Part shown: positions 22,441-33,947 of the stretch, in pieces
How the letters are laid out: every line of letters starts with the position of its first letter
Position numbering within the stretch: the first letter of the stretch is position 1
NCBI GenBank assembly: GCA_928212115.1
Contig: CAKMRJ010005523.1
Location: 240,629,899 to 240,693,898, forward strand
Origin: Lactuca virosa
Lineage: Eukaryota; Streptophyta; Magnoliopsida; Asterales; Asteraceae
Direction: 5' to 3'
Length of the DNA stretch: 64,000 bases
Made by a program: the position numbers and the translations under genes
The notes under the pieces: model-generated
Database searches by the model: none
Told to the model about the DNA's origin: nothing
What the model saw: only the letters and a program-made list of their open reading frames with translations

Positions 22441-23051
22441 ACTCTCCCCACTTAAATTAGATTTCGTCCTCAAAACATTCCTTACCATATTTTCTGTCAA
22501 ACCAGACAATCCTGCCTGAACTCCCTGAATCCCAATTAAGACTGTAGAAGTCACCTCACTTCGACAACTGCCCACGCATAATGTTATCGAACCCAAATTA
22601 GTAGAAATCACATGCCCTAACGAAAAATGAACCTCAACTCTTTGCCCTAAGTCAACGAGCGAGCAACCACTATGCCTGAATCTAAAAACCCTATGTGATG
22701 CCTATCTCCAAGACATACAGAACCATTCCAAACTGGTCCCATAATGACTCAACTTCACAATCCGAACCAAACAAACCTATCCGTCCTGAACAAATTTACA
22801 GATACCCGAAACAAATATGCCCCGACCATTTACCGGCGACGAAAATCCTGATCGAAAACAACATCAACTCAAGAATCAACAACTGAACATATACAGGTGC
22901 TCCTAGTCTATGCACCAATATGATTCCATCAATCATTCAGTCCTGATGTAAGATAACTCAACCAACCAACGCACGAATGATCACCAAGTCTGCTTCACTC
23001 TAGTGATTTCTACAAACCGAACCATGTTCGCACATCATCTTCGGCCCCAAC
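22441..23051 (-). other. Internal region of old minus-strand LTR element (3' part)
   Basis: Non-coding remnant, pyrimidine-rich on the + strand, with no recognisable gag or pol. The 3' end has TAGATTTCGTCCT-like sequence where chromoviruses have GGGACGAAAT. It is interrupted at 23051 by the gypsy element, with CCAAC duplicated. Confidence 0.55.
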
Positions 23052-23388
23052 TGTAACATCCCGTTATTTTCTATATGTAAAGTCAACCCTAGTCAACCAA
23101 AGTCAAACTTGGGTTAACTAAAGCCCTCTTTGTTATATTGGATTTTATTAAGGTTAGTATAATAACCTTTGCATGTTAAAACCCTAAGAATATTAAATGT
23201 TTAAGGAAGGAATAAGTTAGAACTTCGAAACACTTTTTCTTCTTTCTTCTTCTCTTCGGACCGTACACTTCGGGCCGCAAAAGGTTCACGACCGTGAACT
23301 CCTCGGACCGTGAACCCTCGCAGCCGTAATCATCTTCTCGGCCACAGCCGCCTTCAGACCGTGTACGAGGTTCACGGCCGTGAACCCT

Positions 23389-23391
<3 letters not shown>

Positions 23392-23441
<50 letters not shown>
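23392..23441. repeat. (TA)n microsatellite in the 5' LTR
   Basis: About 50 bp of alternating AT. The same site in the 3' LTR (31646-31735) holds about 90 bp. Confidence 0.95.
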
Positions 23442-23444
<3 letters not shown>

Positions 23445-24081
23445 CCAACTAGTTTTTGCTTCATTTCTTCACTTTCACTCGAGATTTCAACCTTTTCTCT
23501 CAAGTATCATCAAGCAAGAACACCCTCTCTCCTCAAGAACATGCTAGGATCACCCTTTCTCATCATATTCAAGTGTTAATCACTAGTTCTTCATAACATC
23601 TAACAGGTATCATTCTTGATCTTGTTATCACTTCAAGAACACCCTTCCATCTTCTTATACTAGGCTAAAATCTATTGATTTCACTAGTTTTCAAGAAGAA
23701 CACTCGAAGAACACGAAGAACACCCATCAGAAAAAAATTGAATCTTCTTAAAAACTTGCTTAGGATCATCAAGTGTTCATCATTCATCAAGAACTTAGGG
23801 TCGTGAACACCTCCAGGGCCGTGAACCCTTCATGATTCTTGGGTCGTGAACACCCCTCCTGGGCGGGAACACCTATCAGCTTCCATTTTAGCTTCCAAAA
23901 CTCCTATTTTTAAGTTATACTTACAAATTAGTCTAGTTTCTAATCATTCCTATGATTATTTTAGCTAATTGGTTGCATATATGCTATACAAATTAATATA
24001 TAGGACTTGTATTGCTACGGGATTACACTTGTGGAACTAAACATCCTATATCAAATCATCATTTGAATCACCCTCCAAAAG

Positions 24082-24322
24082 GTGAGTTCATACCCCCGTA
24101 TTTTCATAATTTTTACAGTTTTAAGGGGGGGGATACAAGTCTAACACAAGGATTTTGTGTTACCAATAAACGGTTTCAAAATATCTCACAAAATGAATTT
24201 CAATTATTTTCAAATCAAATGGTTTCAAATTTTGTTAGATGACATCAAGTCACCAAAAGTATTTCAAAATGTTAAATTCTTTAAAATGATTTTATAAACT
24301 TATTTTTTCCCCCAAAAATCAT

Positions 24323-24409
<87 letters not shown>

Positions 24410-25433
24410 GATTTAAAGGGCTTAGGACTGATAACTCATCTTATTCCCTTTTCCTTGTTTGGATGTGGGCTTGAAGTATCAGTTATTTGTCTGAATGTCG
24501 TTTAAATTTTAGTTATATATATTTATATATGTATATAAATATAAAGGTTATTTCATTCAGTTTCAATACCCTTTGTAACATGTCGAGCAAGGGGTTGCAT
24601 TCATGAATAGTTAGTATCAATACAGATAGTACATATAAATTATAATAGGTATTATTTATGATTCAAGAACAGTAATTCACGAGTCAAGTATACTAGAGTA
24701 CACCATTTTACAAGAATAAGGATTAGATTCAAAACTAAACAAGGGTATACAACTTACAAATACATACCAAGTATAGTAAATAAGGAACATACTATCAATC
24801 ATTTATTTAAGAATGATTGGGTTTTCATTATTATTATACACGTAACTTCTATATGCTTTTTGGAGTCAATAGATTCAGGTTGTTTAATTTACTTAAACAA
24901 CATAGTTAAAGTCTTGATATTATAACCAGAATCTCCAGTCGGGGATCGAAACAAGTGTGTATAGATCTATATTTGGATTGACAACCCCGCACTCGGGCTG
25001 CTAGCTACAGTCGGGCATACACGCCTATGAGTGACAATTGTTATCAACAATTTTGATGCCTTCAAAGCGTTTAATTCAGGCCATCTAGTATTAGTATGGT
25101 TATAATAACTCATTAAAAAGATATTAACAATACATTAGTGTATAATTTACTAAACATGTGTACATTTTCAATGTATTAGTTTACAACAACAACTGGTGGA
25201 GCCAGGCACACTTACTTTTACAGTTTACAAGGGAATTCAAAAACAAAACATTGGTTTACAAATAGAACGGTTTTATGAGATTAAAACTACTTTTCGTATA
25301 CAGCAGAAAATATAAGATTTTCTGGAACAGTCTACATATTCATAGAACAGAAAACATACTTTCAAACATAAATACTTACACACTTATTCAACTTTATGTT
25401 GATACTCTCTTTTCAAATTACTTGTATTCTCAG
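24082..25433 (+). other. Possible leader intron inside the gypsy LTR
   Basis: Donor-like AAAAG^GTGAGTTC at 24082 and acceptor-like TTGTATTCTCAG ending at 25433, 1352 bp apart. They correspond to the sites in the solo LTR at 11007 and 12670 despite strong divergence of the sequence between them. Predicted only. Confidence 0.4.
24321..24404. repeat. Second (TA)n microsatellite in the 5' LTR
   Basis: About 84 bp of nearly pure AT repeat with one phase slip near 24333. The 3' LTR counterpart at 32633-32673 is about half as long. Confidence 0.95.
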
Positions 25434-25677
25434 GGAATCAGTAGACAGGTACTTCCCGAGCTTTTGAGAAGATGGAGCCATTTTGAGTCATGACTTCTGT
25501 ATTTTGCTATAACTATTTTGGTGTCAACATACAGTGATTGACCACATGTAAAATCTTGCACTTATCAATGCAATGGTTGTTTGTACTTTCATTACTATAA
25601 TGCATGTGTTGTGATACTACAAATGAAGTCATCCACCACCGGACGTTTCAGCCGTCTAGTTTGGGGGTGTGACAGAT

Positions 25678-25689
25678 TGGTATCAGAGC
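25678..25689 (+). other. Primer-binding site, initiator tRNA-Met
   Basis: TGGTATCAGAGC three bases after the LTR end. Confidence 0.92.
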
Positions 25690-26451
25690 ATTGTTTATAG
25701 TGAACTCAGTATATCAATCCATAAAAGATATACAAACTATAATTACATTGGGGCTGAGAGCTCTGACTAAAAGTATACTTTTAAAATTTAAGTATTTTTA
25801 CAAGAAGTATACTAACGCTCATACATACAAGAACAGTATCACATTCGTAAAAACATAAAAGTATTTGGATGTTGAACATCGCAGTCAAACCTGGGCAGTT
25901 ATGTAATCATATCTGGGATTAATATAGCCTGATCAACTATATTGGTTTGAGATATGACCAACATGTGTTTTGGGAGTGAAGGTAGTGTTGCAACAAGTCT
26001 AAAACTTACCAACTATACATATACAGAAGAACTCTAGAACAGAACATAAAGTTAAAATACTATAGGAGTATTTTAGGCACTGTATACTAAGAATAAAGTA
26101 CATGAAAACAAATGACTCTTGCAGGTAGATCTATACATACTAAGTGTATATATTACAGTTATATATAATTAAGGTTATATATAAACTTAGAATGTGTGAT
26201 TTAGCTTAACTTCTCTTTTCCTTGTTTGGATGTGGGGGTAGAGTAGAATCATTTATTCGAAGGTCTATTAGACTCAAGTTATATATAATTGGTATATACT
26301 TTGTAATTATAGATGGACCTAGTAGGAGTTATACCATACATAATACATTACTTGTTAACTGTAAGTTTCTCTCGTAGAAACTTGTATTTACAATTTATCT
26401 TTACTAATTATTTTAGATATTTCTTATATCTCTATTCTCGCTTAGATAACA

Positions 26452-27066
26452 ATGGCTGGATTCCATCTACCCGGAGACCTGTACTTTCCCAATCAGGAAA
26501 ATGGATGATGGCTCGATGAAGAGCCAGAAGAGAATCCTGAAATTCCCTTAGATGACGATTTTGCAGAAAATTTTCCTAAAGATACTGATTCATAATCAGA
26601 AGCCTATAATCCACCACCAGTTGCTCAGAATCCCAATCCACGACAAAACTTCCAAGGCCCGACGCCTCGGTGGGCGATAAACTTAGACAGGTGAAGTAAC
26701 GAACAGTGTCAGAACCATCCTTATCAAGGAGACCGAAGCTTCTACAATCTGGACACAGGAGGCTCAGCAGATAGAGCCCTCCCGGTGTTAGTTCGCCGTG
26801 TGGCGCGTAACGATGAATAGGGAAGAGATGTTATCGATCGAGTCATCCAGGTTGATGCTACTACTGGAATCAACATTGTTCGCATTCGCAACCTAGAAAA
26901 CAGTCATAATGCGACAAGGGATCGTACTTATTTCTTGCTGAGAGAACCGGCGGCATCCCAAGCCGAAGTTAGAGAACTACGAGAACGACAAATATCACAA
27001 GACATGAGTATGTACGAAATAGAACGCCAGTTAGCCAAATCCAGGACCGGATCCAGTAGGAAGTAG
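26452..27066 (+). pseudogene. Extra reading frame upstream of gag, unknown function
   Basis: A single phase of 204 codons starting at ATG 26452 (MAGFHLPGDLYF) and ending at TAG 27064. It is broken only by four stops: TGA 26506, TAA 26593, TGA 26692, TAG 26818. There is no frameshift. The encoded sequence has an acidic N-terminal part (EEPEENPEIPLDDDF), a Pro/Asn/Gln segment (PPPVAQNPNPRQNF), and a charged C-terminal part that could form a helix (AEVRELRERQIS, then MYEIERQLAKSR). It lies 416 bp before the gag start. I do not recognise a family. Extra 5' frames are known in other plant gypsy lineages (Tat/Ogre), but this element's pol looks like a chromovirus. It may be a lost accessory protein or a captured fragment. 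Confidence 0.5.
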
Positions 27067-27482
27067 ATTATACTCTACTCGCCCTCTGTTTACTCTTTTG
27101 GTTATAGTCCAAGTCTTCAGATATGTTCTAGGGTTATTTTTCATGTTTTTCAGTACGACCGCGAAAATTTCATTTTTGGTAGGTCGGTTTGATGTCGATG
27201 TTTTCCCAGTATTTTGGTATATTGTAGACCTGTTTAGGGTCATGTTTTCCAGACTCTATGTATTCAACATGCCAATACAATCGACATGCATTTTCATACT
27301 CTTTGAAAAATAACCACTCAAATTTCATATTATCATGTTACAAGTTGTACTTGTAGAAGACTTCTATTTCCAATTCCTTACAAGATTCATATTGAACTAA
27401 GTGTTTTAGTTCAGAGATATCATATTCATGTTCATTATTGATAGCTGACTCTCTCTTCATCTTTTATTTCTTAAAGTGAAAG

Positions 27483-27870
27483 ATGCCTCCACGAAGAAAC
27501 CCAAGGCGTGTCAATGTTAATGAAGCGCCAACACCACCTCCGCCACCACCTCCTCAATTTGACGCTGCTATGTGTCAGGCGGCGTCACGACAGCTGTTGC
27601 AGCTGCTATGTCTCATATAAACACCACTGGGGGTGGTGGATCAGGAGTTGGTGCGCATCCTTCCAACCACAGTGAGAGTTACGGGCTAATGTGGTGACCG
27701 GTAGGGAATTTCAAGTAGGGAATTTCAAGAAAAATTGTCCTAAGTGGTGCGCATCCTTCCACCCAAGTACCTGCTGCAGGAGTCAGAGAAGTAGGGAATT
27801 TCAAGAAAAATTGTCCTAAGTTAAAGAACGTTGGTGGTACTGGAAGAGTCTTGGCGATTGGTTATGAATA
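27483..27870 (+). pseudogene. gag remnant with internal deletion
   Basis: Starts MPPRRNPRRVNVNEAP at 27483, a common gypsy gag N-terminus, followed by a Pro-rich run. The gag domain proper, normally several hundred residues, is missing. After about 27600 the sequence is a jumble of short direct repeats (GTAGGGAATTTCAAG three times, GGTGCGCATCCTTCCA twice). It then reaches the last part of a zinc knuckle (NFKKNCPKLK) near 27800. The repeated junctions suggest template switching during reverse transcription. Confidence 0.7.
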
Positions 27871-28524
27871 AGCAGTAGCGGATCCTAATGTGGTGACCGG
27901 TATGTTCCTTCTCAACGACTCTTACGCATGCATTCTTTTCGATACCGGTGTAGAGAAAAGTTTTGTAAGCCATAAGTTCAAACATCTTCTAAAAAAAATC
28001 CCAAAGCATTAAAAGATACATTCACTGTTGAGATGGCCAATGGTAAAACCGAAAGTACCAATGACATTTACATAGGATGCACACTTACTTTAAATAACCA
28101 TTCATTCCAAATTGACCTTATGCCGGTCTCAATTAAAAGTTTTGACATCATAATCGACATGGATTGGTTAAGTCTTCATCGTGTTGATATCCTATGTTTC
28201 GAGAAAGCCATCTGTCTTAATCTGCCAAGTAACGAATCTCTCATTATCTATGACGACAAATCTAGTGCGAATCTTCAAATTATTTCTTGCGTCAAGGCTC
28301 AGAAATATCTTCGCAAGGATTACTGCGGCTTCTTAGCTCACGTTGTTGATAAGACACAAGAAGTGAAAAGCATCAAGGATATCCCTGAAGTCTGTGATTT
28401 CCCTGATGCTTTCCCTGAAGATATATCAGGAGTCCCTCCTGAACGCCAAGTCGAATTCCGAATCGACTTGATTCCCGGAGCTACCCCAGTAGCTAAAGCC
28501 CCATATCGTCTTGCACCTTCATAA
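27871..28524 (+). pseudogene. Aspartic protease of gypsy element
   Basis: Reads VVTGMFLLND, then the protease site ILFDTGVEKSFVS, where DTG is kept but the following Ala is Val. A shift occurs in the A-run near 27991-27998, after which 28033-28524 is open (FDIIIDMDWLSLHR, then the linker IPEVCDFPDAFPED and RQVEFRIDLIPGA). It ends at TAA 28522-28524, just before reverse transcriptase. The DMDWL motif is the usual GMDWL with Gly changed to Asp. Confidence 0.82.
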
Positions 28525-30148
28525 ATGCAAGAACTATCCAGCCAGTTAAACTAATTACTCAGCAAATGCTTCATTAGAGCAAGCTTCTCACCCTGGGGAG
28601 CGTCGGTCTTGTTTGTGAAAAAGAAGGACGGATCATTTCGTATGTGCATAGACTACCGGGAATTAAACAAACTTACCGTTAAAAATCGATACCCTTTGCC
28701 ACGGATAGATGATCTCTTTGATCAACTCCAAGGAGCTATTTTCTTCTCCAAGATTGACCTGAGATCAGGATACCATCAGTTACGAGTCCAGGAGTCCGAC
28801 ATTCCAAAGACTGCTTTCAGAACTCGCTACGGTCACTACGAATTTGTAGTGATTCCTTTTGGTCTAACGAATGCACCCGCAGTATTCATGGACCTGATGA
28901 ATCGAGTGTGTCGACCTTACTTAGAAAAGTTCGTCATAGTCTTTATTGGCGATATACTAGTCTATTCTCAGAGTAAGGAAGAAGACCGCCAACACTTGCA
29001 ACAAGTATTGGAAACATTGAGGGCAGAGAAATTGTATGTGAAGTTCTCTAAATGTGAATTATGGATTCGAAAGGTGGAGTTCCTAAGTCATGTAGTCAGC
29101 AAGGATGTAATACATGTTGATCCCTCCAAGATCAAGGCTATCGAATGTTGGGCGACCCCTCGAACCCCAACAGAAATTCGACAGTTTTTAGGTCTCGCTG
29201 GCTACTACAGGAGATTCATTCAGAACTTCTCAAAGATAGTGAAACCACTCACCACCTTGACTCAAAAAAGGTGTGTCATTCAAATGGGAGGAGAAACAAG
29301 AAACTGCTTTCCAGACCTTAAAACAAGCCCTCTGAAGTGCACCGATCTTGTCCCTCCCAGAAGGGACGGAAGATTTTGTAGTCTACTGCGACGCGTCAAA
29401 TCAAGGGCTAGGTTGTGTTCTCATGCAACGAGGAAAGGTTATATCATATGCCTCAAGACAGCTTAAGACCCACGAAGTCAACTATACCACCCACGATCTC
29501 GAACTGGGAGCAGTGCTTTTTGCCTTAAAGATCTGGAGGCATTACCTGTATGGTACAAAGTGCACAGTCTTTACTGATCATAAAAGCCTTCAGCACATCT
29601 TTGATCAGAAAGAACTCAACATGAGGCAGCGACGATGGGTAGAACTACTAAATGATTACGAATGTGAGATTCGTTATCACCCCGGCAAGGCCAATGTAGT
29701 AGCAGATCCCCTTAGTCGGAAAGAGTACTCGGGCCGCCGAGTAAAGTCTCTGACTATGACTATCCACTCCCATTTATCCGTACAAATCAAGGAGGCTCAA
29801 TTGGAAGCCTTGAAACCTGAGAACATGAGAGGTAAAGCCTTGAGGGGAATGGAAAAGAATTTGGAAATCAAGGGTGATTTAATTCGTTATTTCATGAATC
29901 GAATCTGGACACCGAAGTTCGGTGGCTACAGAGATGTTGTCATGAATAAAGCCCATAAAACTCAATACTCTGTTCACCCGGGTTCAGACAAGATGTATCT
30001 GGACCTAAAGAAGCTCTATTGGTGGCCAAATATGAAAGCTGAAATAACTACTTTTATGGGCAAGTGTCTAACTTGCGCCAAAGTCAAAGTAGAAAATCAA
30101 AAGCCCTCACGTTTACTTCAACAGCCAGATATACCTGAGTGGAAGTAG
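28525..30148 (+). pseudogene. Reverse transcriptase and RNase H of gypsy element
   Basis: From 28609 the RT is open (FVKKKDGSFRMC, DLRSGYHQLRV, FGLTNAPAVFMD). The catalytic motif is FIGD instead of FIDD: the first metal-binding Asp codon is GGC at 28948-28950. A shift in an A-run near 29268 moves the phase. RNase H continues at 29348-30148 (VYCDASNQGLGC, TDHKSLQHIF) into the integrase zinc region (HKTQYSVHPG, CLTCAKVK). It ends at TAG 30146-30148, where Trp is expected before EQITMDF. The polymerase is expected to be inactive. Confidence 0.9.
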
Positions 30149-31231
30149 GAGCAAATTACAATGGATTTCATAACTAAGTTACCCAGAAGAACGGGTGGTC
30201 ATGATACCATTTGGGTTATTGTCGACAGATTAACCAAATCCGCCCACTTCCTACCAATAAAAGAAACAGATAAAATGGAGAAATTAACAAGGACGTACAT
30301 AAATGAAATAGTACGGTTGCATGGTTTTCCAATATCTATTATTTCTGACCGAGATAGTAGATTTACCTCACGGTTTTGGCAATCATTTCAAAAATCCTTA
30401 GGAACAAATCTTGACATGAGTACAGCGTACCATCCTCAGACTGATGGGCAAAGTGAGAGAACAATTCAAACGCTGGAAGACATGTTAAGGGCCTGTGTGA
30501 TAGATTTCGGTAAAGCTTGGGATACCCATTTACCACTTGTTGAATTCTCCTACAACAACAACTATCACACTAGCATTAAAGTTGCACCCTTTGAAGCTCT
30601 CTATGGCCGCAAGTGCAGATCCCCTCTGTGCTGGGCTGAAGTAGGCGATACGCAACTAGCCAAGAACCAAATACCTGATAGCACTCTAACCGGTACCGAG
30701 ATCATTCGTGAAACCACAGAAAAGATTGTTCAAATCCTGGAACGGTTGAAAGCTTCTCGAGATGGACAGAAGAGTTATGCAGATAAACGACGAAAACCCT
30801 TGAAATTCCAAGTTGGTGATCGCGTTCTATTGAAGGTCTCACCCTGGAAAGGATTGATACGTTTTGGTAAACTTGGCAAGCTAAACCCAAGGTACATTGG
30901 ACCATTCCAGATCATTGCTAGAATTGGTCATGTTGCTTACAAACTCAATCTACCGCATAAACTCAATAACATTCATCCTGTATTTCATGTCTCAAATCTC
31001 AAGAAGTGTTTGTCCGATGAGACTCTTGTTATCCCACTCGACGAAATCGAATTAAATGAGAGTCTCAACTTCATAGAATAACCCGTAGAAATCCTAGACA
31101 GGGAAGTCAAGAGAACCAAACAAAGCCGTATCCCGATAGTGAAGGTTCGCTGGAATGCAAAACGGGGACCTGAATTCACTTGGGAGCGGGAGGATCAAAT
31201 GCAATAGAAGTATCCACATCTTTTTCCCTAG
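30149..31231 (+). pseudogene. Integrase and chromodomain-like end of gypsy element
   Basis: Integrase core MDFITKLPRR, SDRDSRFTSRFW, TDGQSERTIQ with the catalytic Glu context. The C-terminal GPF/Y module (NPRYIGPFQII) and FHVSNLKKCL are open to 31078. Stops at 31079-31081 and 31205-31207 interrupt a chromodomain-like segment that includes VKVRWNAKRGPEFTWE. The frame's natural end is TAG 31229-31231. The phase is constant after 30161, so only point changes break this part. Confidence 0.88.
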
Positions 31232-31278
31232 TCTTTCTGTAACGCTATAGTCCTAATTTTGGGACGAAATTCTCTCTA

Positions 31279-31286
31279 ACGGGGGA
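31279..31286 (+). other. Polypurine tract of gypsy element
   Basis: A short purine tract, AACGGGGGA and neighbours, just before the LTR start at 31290. Confidence 0.75.
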
Positions 31287-31289
31287 TAA

Positions 31290-31642
31290 TGTAACATCCC
31301 GTTATTTTCTATATGTAAAGTCAACCCTAGTCAACCAAAGTCAAACTTGGGTTAACTAAAGTCCTCTTTGTTATATTGGATTTTATTAAGGTTAGTATAA
31401 TAACCTTTGCATGTTAAAACCCTAAGAATATTAAATGTTTAAGAAAGGAATAAGTTAGAACTTCGCAACACTTTTTCTTCTTTCTTCTTCTCTTCGGACA
31501 GTACAGTTCGGGCCGCAAAAGGTTCACGGCCGTGAACTCCTCGGACCGTGAACCCTCGCAGCCGTAATTATCTTCTCGGCCACATCCGCCTTCGGACCGT
31601 GTACGAGGTTCATGGCCGTGAACCCCTCGGACCGTGAACCCT

Positions 31643-31737
<95 letters not shown>

Positions 31738-32619
31738 TCCAGCTAGTTTTTGCTTCATTTCTTCACTTTCACTCGAGATTTCAACCTTTTCTCTCAAGTA
31801 TCATCAAGCAAGAACACCCTCTCTCTCCTCAAGAACATGCTAGGATAACCCTTTCTCATCATATCCAAGTGTTAATCACTAGTTCTTCATAACATCTAAC
31901 AGGTATCATTCTTGATCTTGTTATCACTTCAAGAACACCCTTCCATCTTCTTATACTAGGCTAAAATCCATTGATTTCACTAGTTTTCATGAAGAACACG
32001 CGAAGAACAAGAAGAACACCCATCAGAAAACATTTGAATCTTCTTAGAAACTTGCTTAGGATCATCAAGTGCTCATCATTCATCAAGAACTCATGGCCAT
32101 GAACACCTCCAGGGCCGTGAACCCTTCATGATTCTTTGGCCGTGAACACCCCTCCTGGCCGAGAACACCTATCAGCTTCCATTTTAGCTTCTAACACTCC
32201 TATTTGTAAGTTATACTTATAAATTAGTCCAGTTTCTAATCATTCCTATGATTATTTTAGCTAATTGGTTGAATATATGCTATACAAATTACTATATAGG
32301 ACTTGTTTTGCTACGAGATTACACTTGTGGAACTAAACATCCTATATCAAATCATCATTTGAATCACCCTCCGAAAGGTGAGTTCATACCCCCGTATTTT
32401 CATAACTTTTACAGTTTTAAAGGGGGGGGGGATACAAGTCTAACACAAGGATTTTGTGTTACCAATAAATGGTTTCAAAATATGTCACAAAATGAATTTC
32501 AATTATTTTCAAATCAAATGGTTTCAAATTTTGTTAAATGACATCAAGTCACCAAAAGTATTTCAAAATGTTAAATTCTTTAAAATGATTTTATAAACTT
32601 ATTTTTTCCCCAAAAATCA

Positions 32620-32675
<56 letters not shown>

Positions 32676-33942
32676 ATTTAAAGGGCTTAAGACTGATAAC
32701 TCATCTTATTCCCTTTTCCTTGTTTGGATGTGGGCTTGAAGTATCGGTTATTTGTCCGAATGTCGTTTAAATTTTAGTTATATATTTGTATATGTATATA
32801 AATATAAAAGTTATTTCATTCAGTTTCAATACCCTTTGTAACATGTCGAGCAAGGGGTTTGCACTCATGAACACTTAATATCAATACAGATAGTACATAT
32901 AAATTATAATATGTATAATTTATGATTCAAGAACAGTAATTCACGAGTCAAGTATACTAGAGTACATCGTTTTACAAGAATAAGGATTAGATTCAAAACT
33001 AAACAAGGGTATACAACTTACAAATACATACCAAGTATACTAAATAAGGAACATACTATCAATCATTTATTTCAGAATGATTGGGTTTTCATTATTATTA
33101 TTATACACGTAACATCTATATGCTTTTTATGAGTCAATAGATTCAGGTTGTTTAATTCACTTAAACAACATAGTTAAAGTCCTGATATTATAACCAGAAT
33201 CTCCAGTCGGGGATCGAAACAAGTGTGTATAGATCTATATTGGGATTGACAACCCCGCACTTGGGCTGCTAGCTACAGTCGGACATACATGCCTATGAGT
33301 GACAATTGTTATCAACAGTTTTGACGCCTTCAAAGCGTTTAATTCAGGCCATCTAGTCTTAGTATGGTTATAATAACTCATTAAAAAGATATTAACAATA
33401 CGTTAGTGTATAATTAACTAAACATGTGTACATTTTCAATGTATTAGTTTACAACAACAACTGGTGGAGCCAGGCACACTTACTTTTACAGTTTACAAAG
33501 GAATACAAAAACAGAACTTTGGTTTACAAATAGAACGGTTTTATGAGATTAAAACTACTTTTCATATACAGCAGAAAATATAGGATTTTCTGGAATAGTC
33601 TACATATTCATAGAACATAAAACATACTTTCAAACATAAATACTTACGCACTTACTCAACTTTATGTTGATACTCTCTTTTCAAATTACTTGTATTCTCA
33701 GGGAATCAGTAGACAGGTACTTCCCGAGCTTTTGAGAAGATGGAACCATTTTGAGTCATGACTTTTTAATTTTGCTTTAACTATTTTGGTGTCAACATAC
33801 AGTGATTGAACACATGTAAAAACTTGTACTTATCAATGCAATGGTTGTTTGTACTTTGATTACTATAATGCATGTGTTGTGATACTACAAATGAGGTCAT
33901 CCACCCCCGGACGTTTCTGCCGTCTGGTTTGGGGGTGTGACA
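31290..33942 (+). repeat. 3' LTR of gypsy element (2653 bp)
   Basis: Near-identical to 23052-25674. It carries an extra block of about 22 bp before the first microsatellite. The microsatellites are (TA)n of about 90 bp at 31646-31735 and about 41 bp at 32633-32673. Confidence 0.95.
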
Positions 33943-33947
33943 CCAAC

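Larger units (their letters stand above)
23052..25674 (+). repeat. 5' LTR of gypsy element (2623 bp)
   Basis: Direct repeat of 31290-33942. It contains (TA)n at 23392-23441 and 24321-24404, clusters of GTTCACGGCCGTGAAC-like palindromes at about 23286-23395 and 23808-23870, a G-run at 24124-24132, and splice-like sites at 24082 and 25433. Confidence 0.95.
23052..33942 (+). mobile_element. Complete Ty3/gypsy chromovirus, 10,891 bp
   Basis: Termini TGTAACATCCC and GGGTGTGACA, LTRs of 2623 and 2653 bp, and target duplication CCAAC (23047-23051 and 33943-33947). Primer site TGGTATCAGAGC at 25678-25689 and purine tract at 31279-31286. Pol domains are in gypsy order with a chromodomain-like end. 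Gag is largely lost and pol has stops, a frameshift and a mutated RT active site. The LTRs are nearly identical outside their microsatellites, so insertion was recent and the damage in pol was probably present in the RNA that was copied, implying mobilisation by another element's proteins. Confidence 0.95.

Noticed and set aside
23176..23448. Open frames coding for long Tyr-Ile runs, also at 31414-31843 and 36524-36787
   Set aside because: These are translations of (TA)n microsatellites inside LTRs or repeat DNA, not genes.
23052..33942. Assignment to the Tat/Ogre lineage because of the extra upstream frame
   Set aside because: Pol ends in a chromodomain-like segment and shows a single RNase H. 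These features fit a chromovirus rather than Tat/Ogre, so the frame is reported as unexplained.
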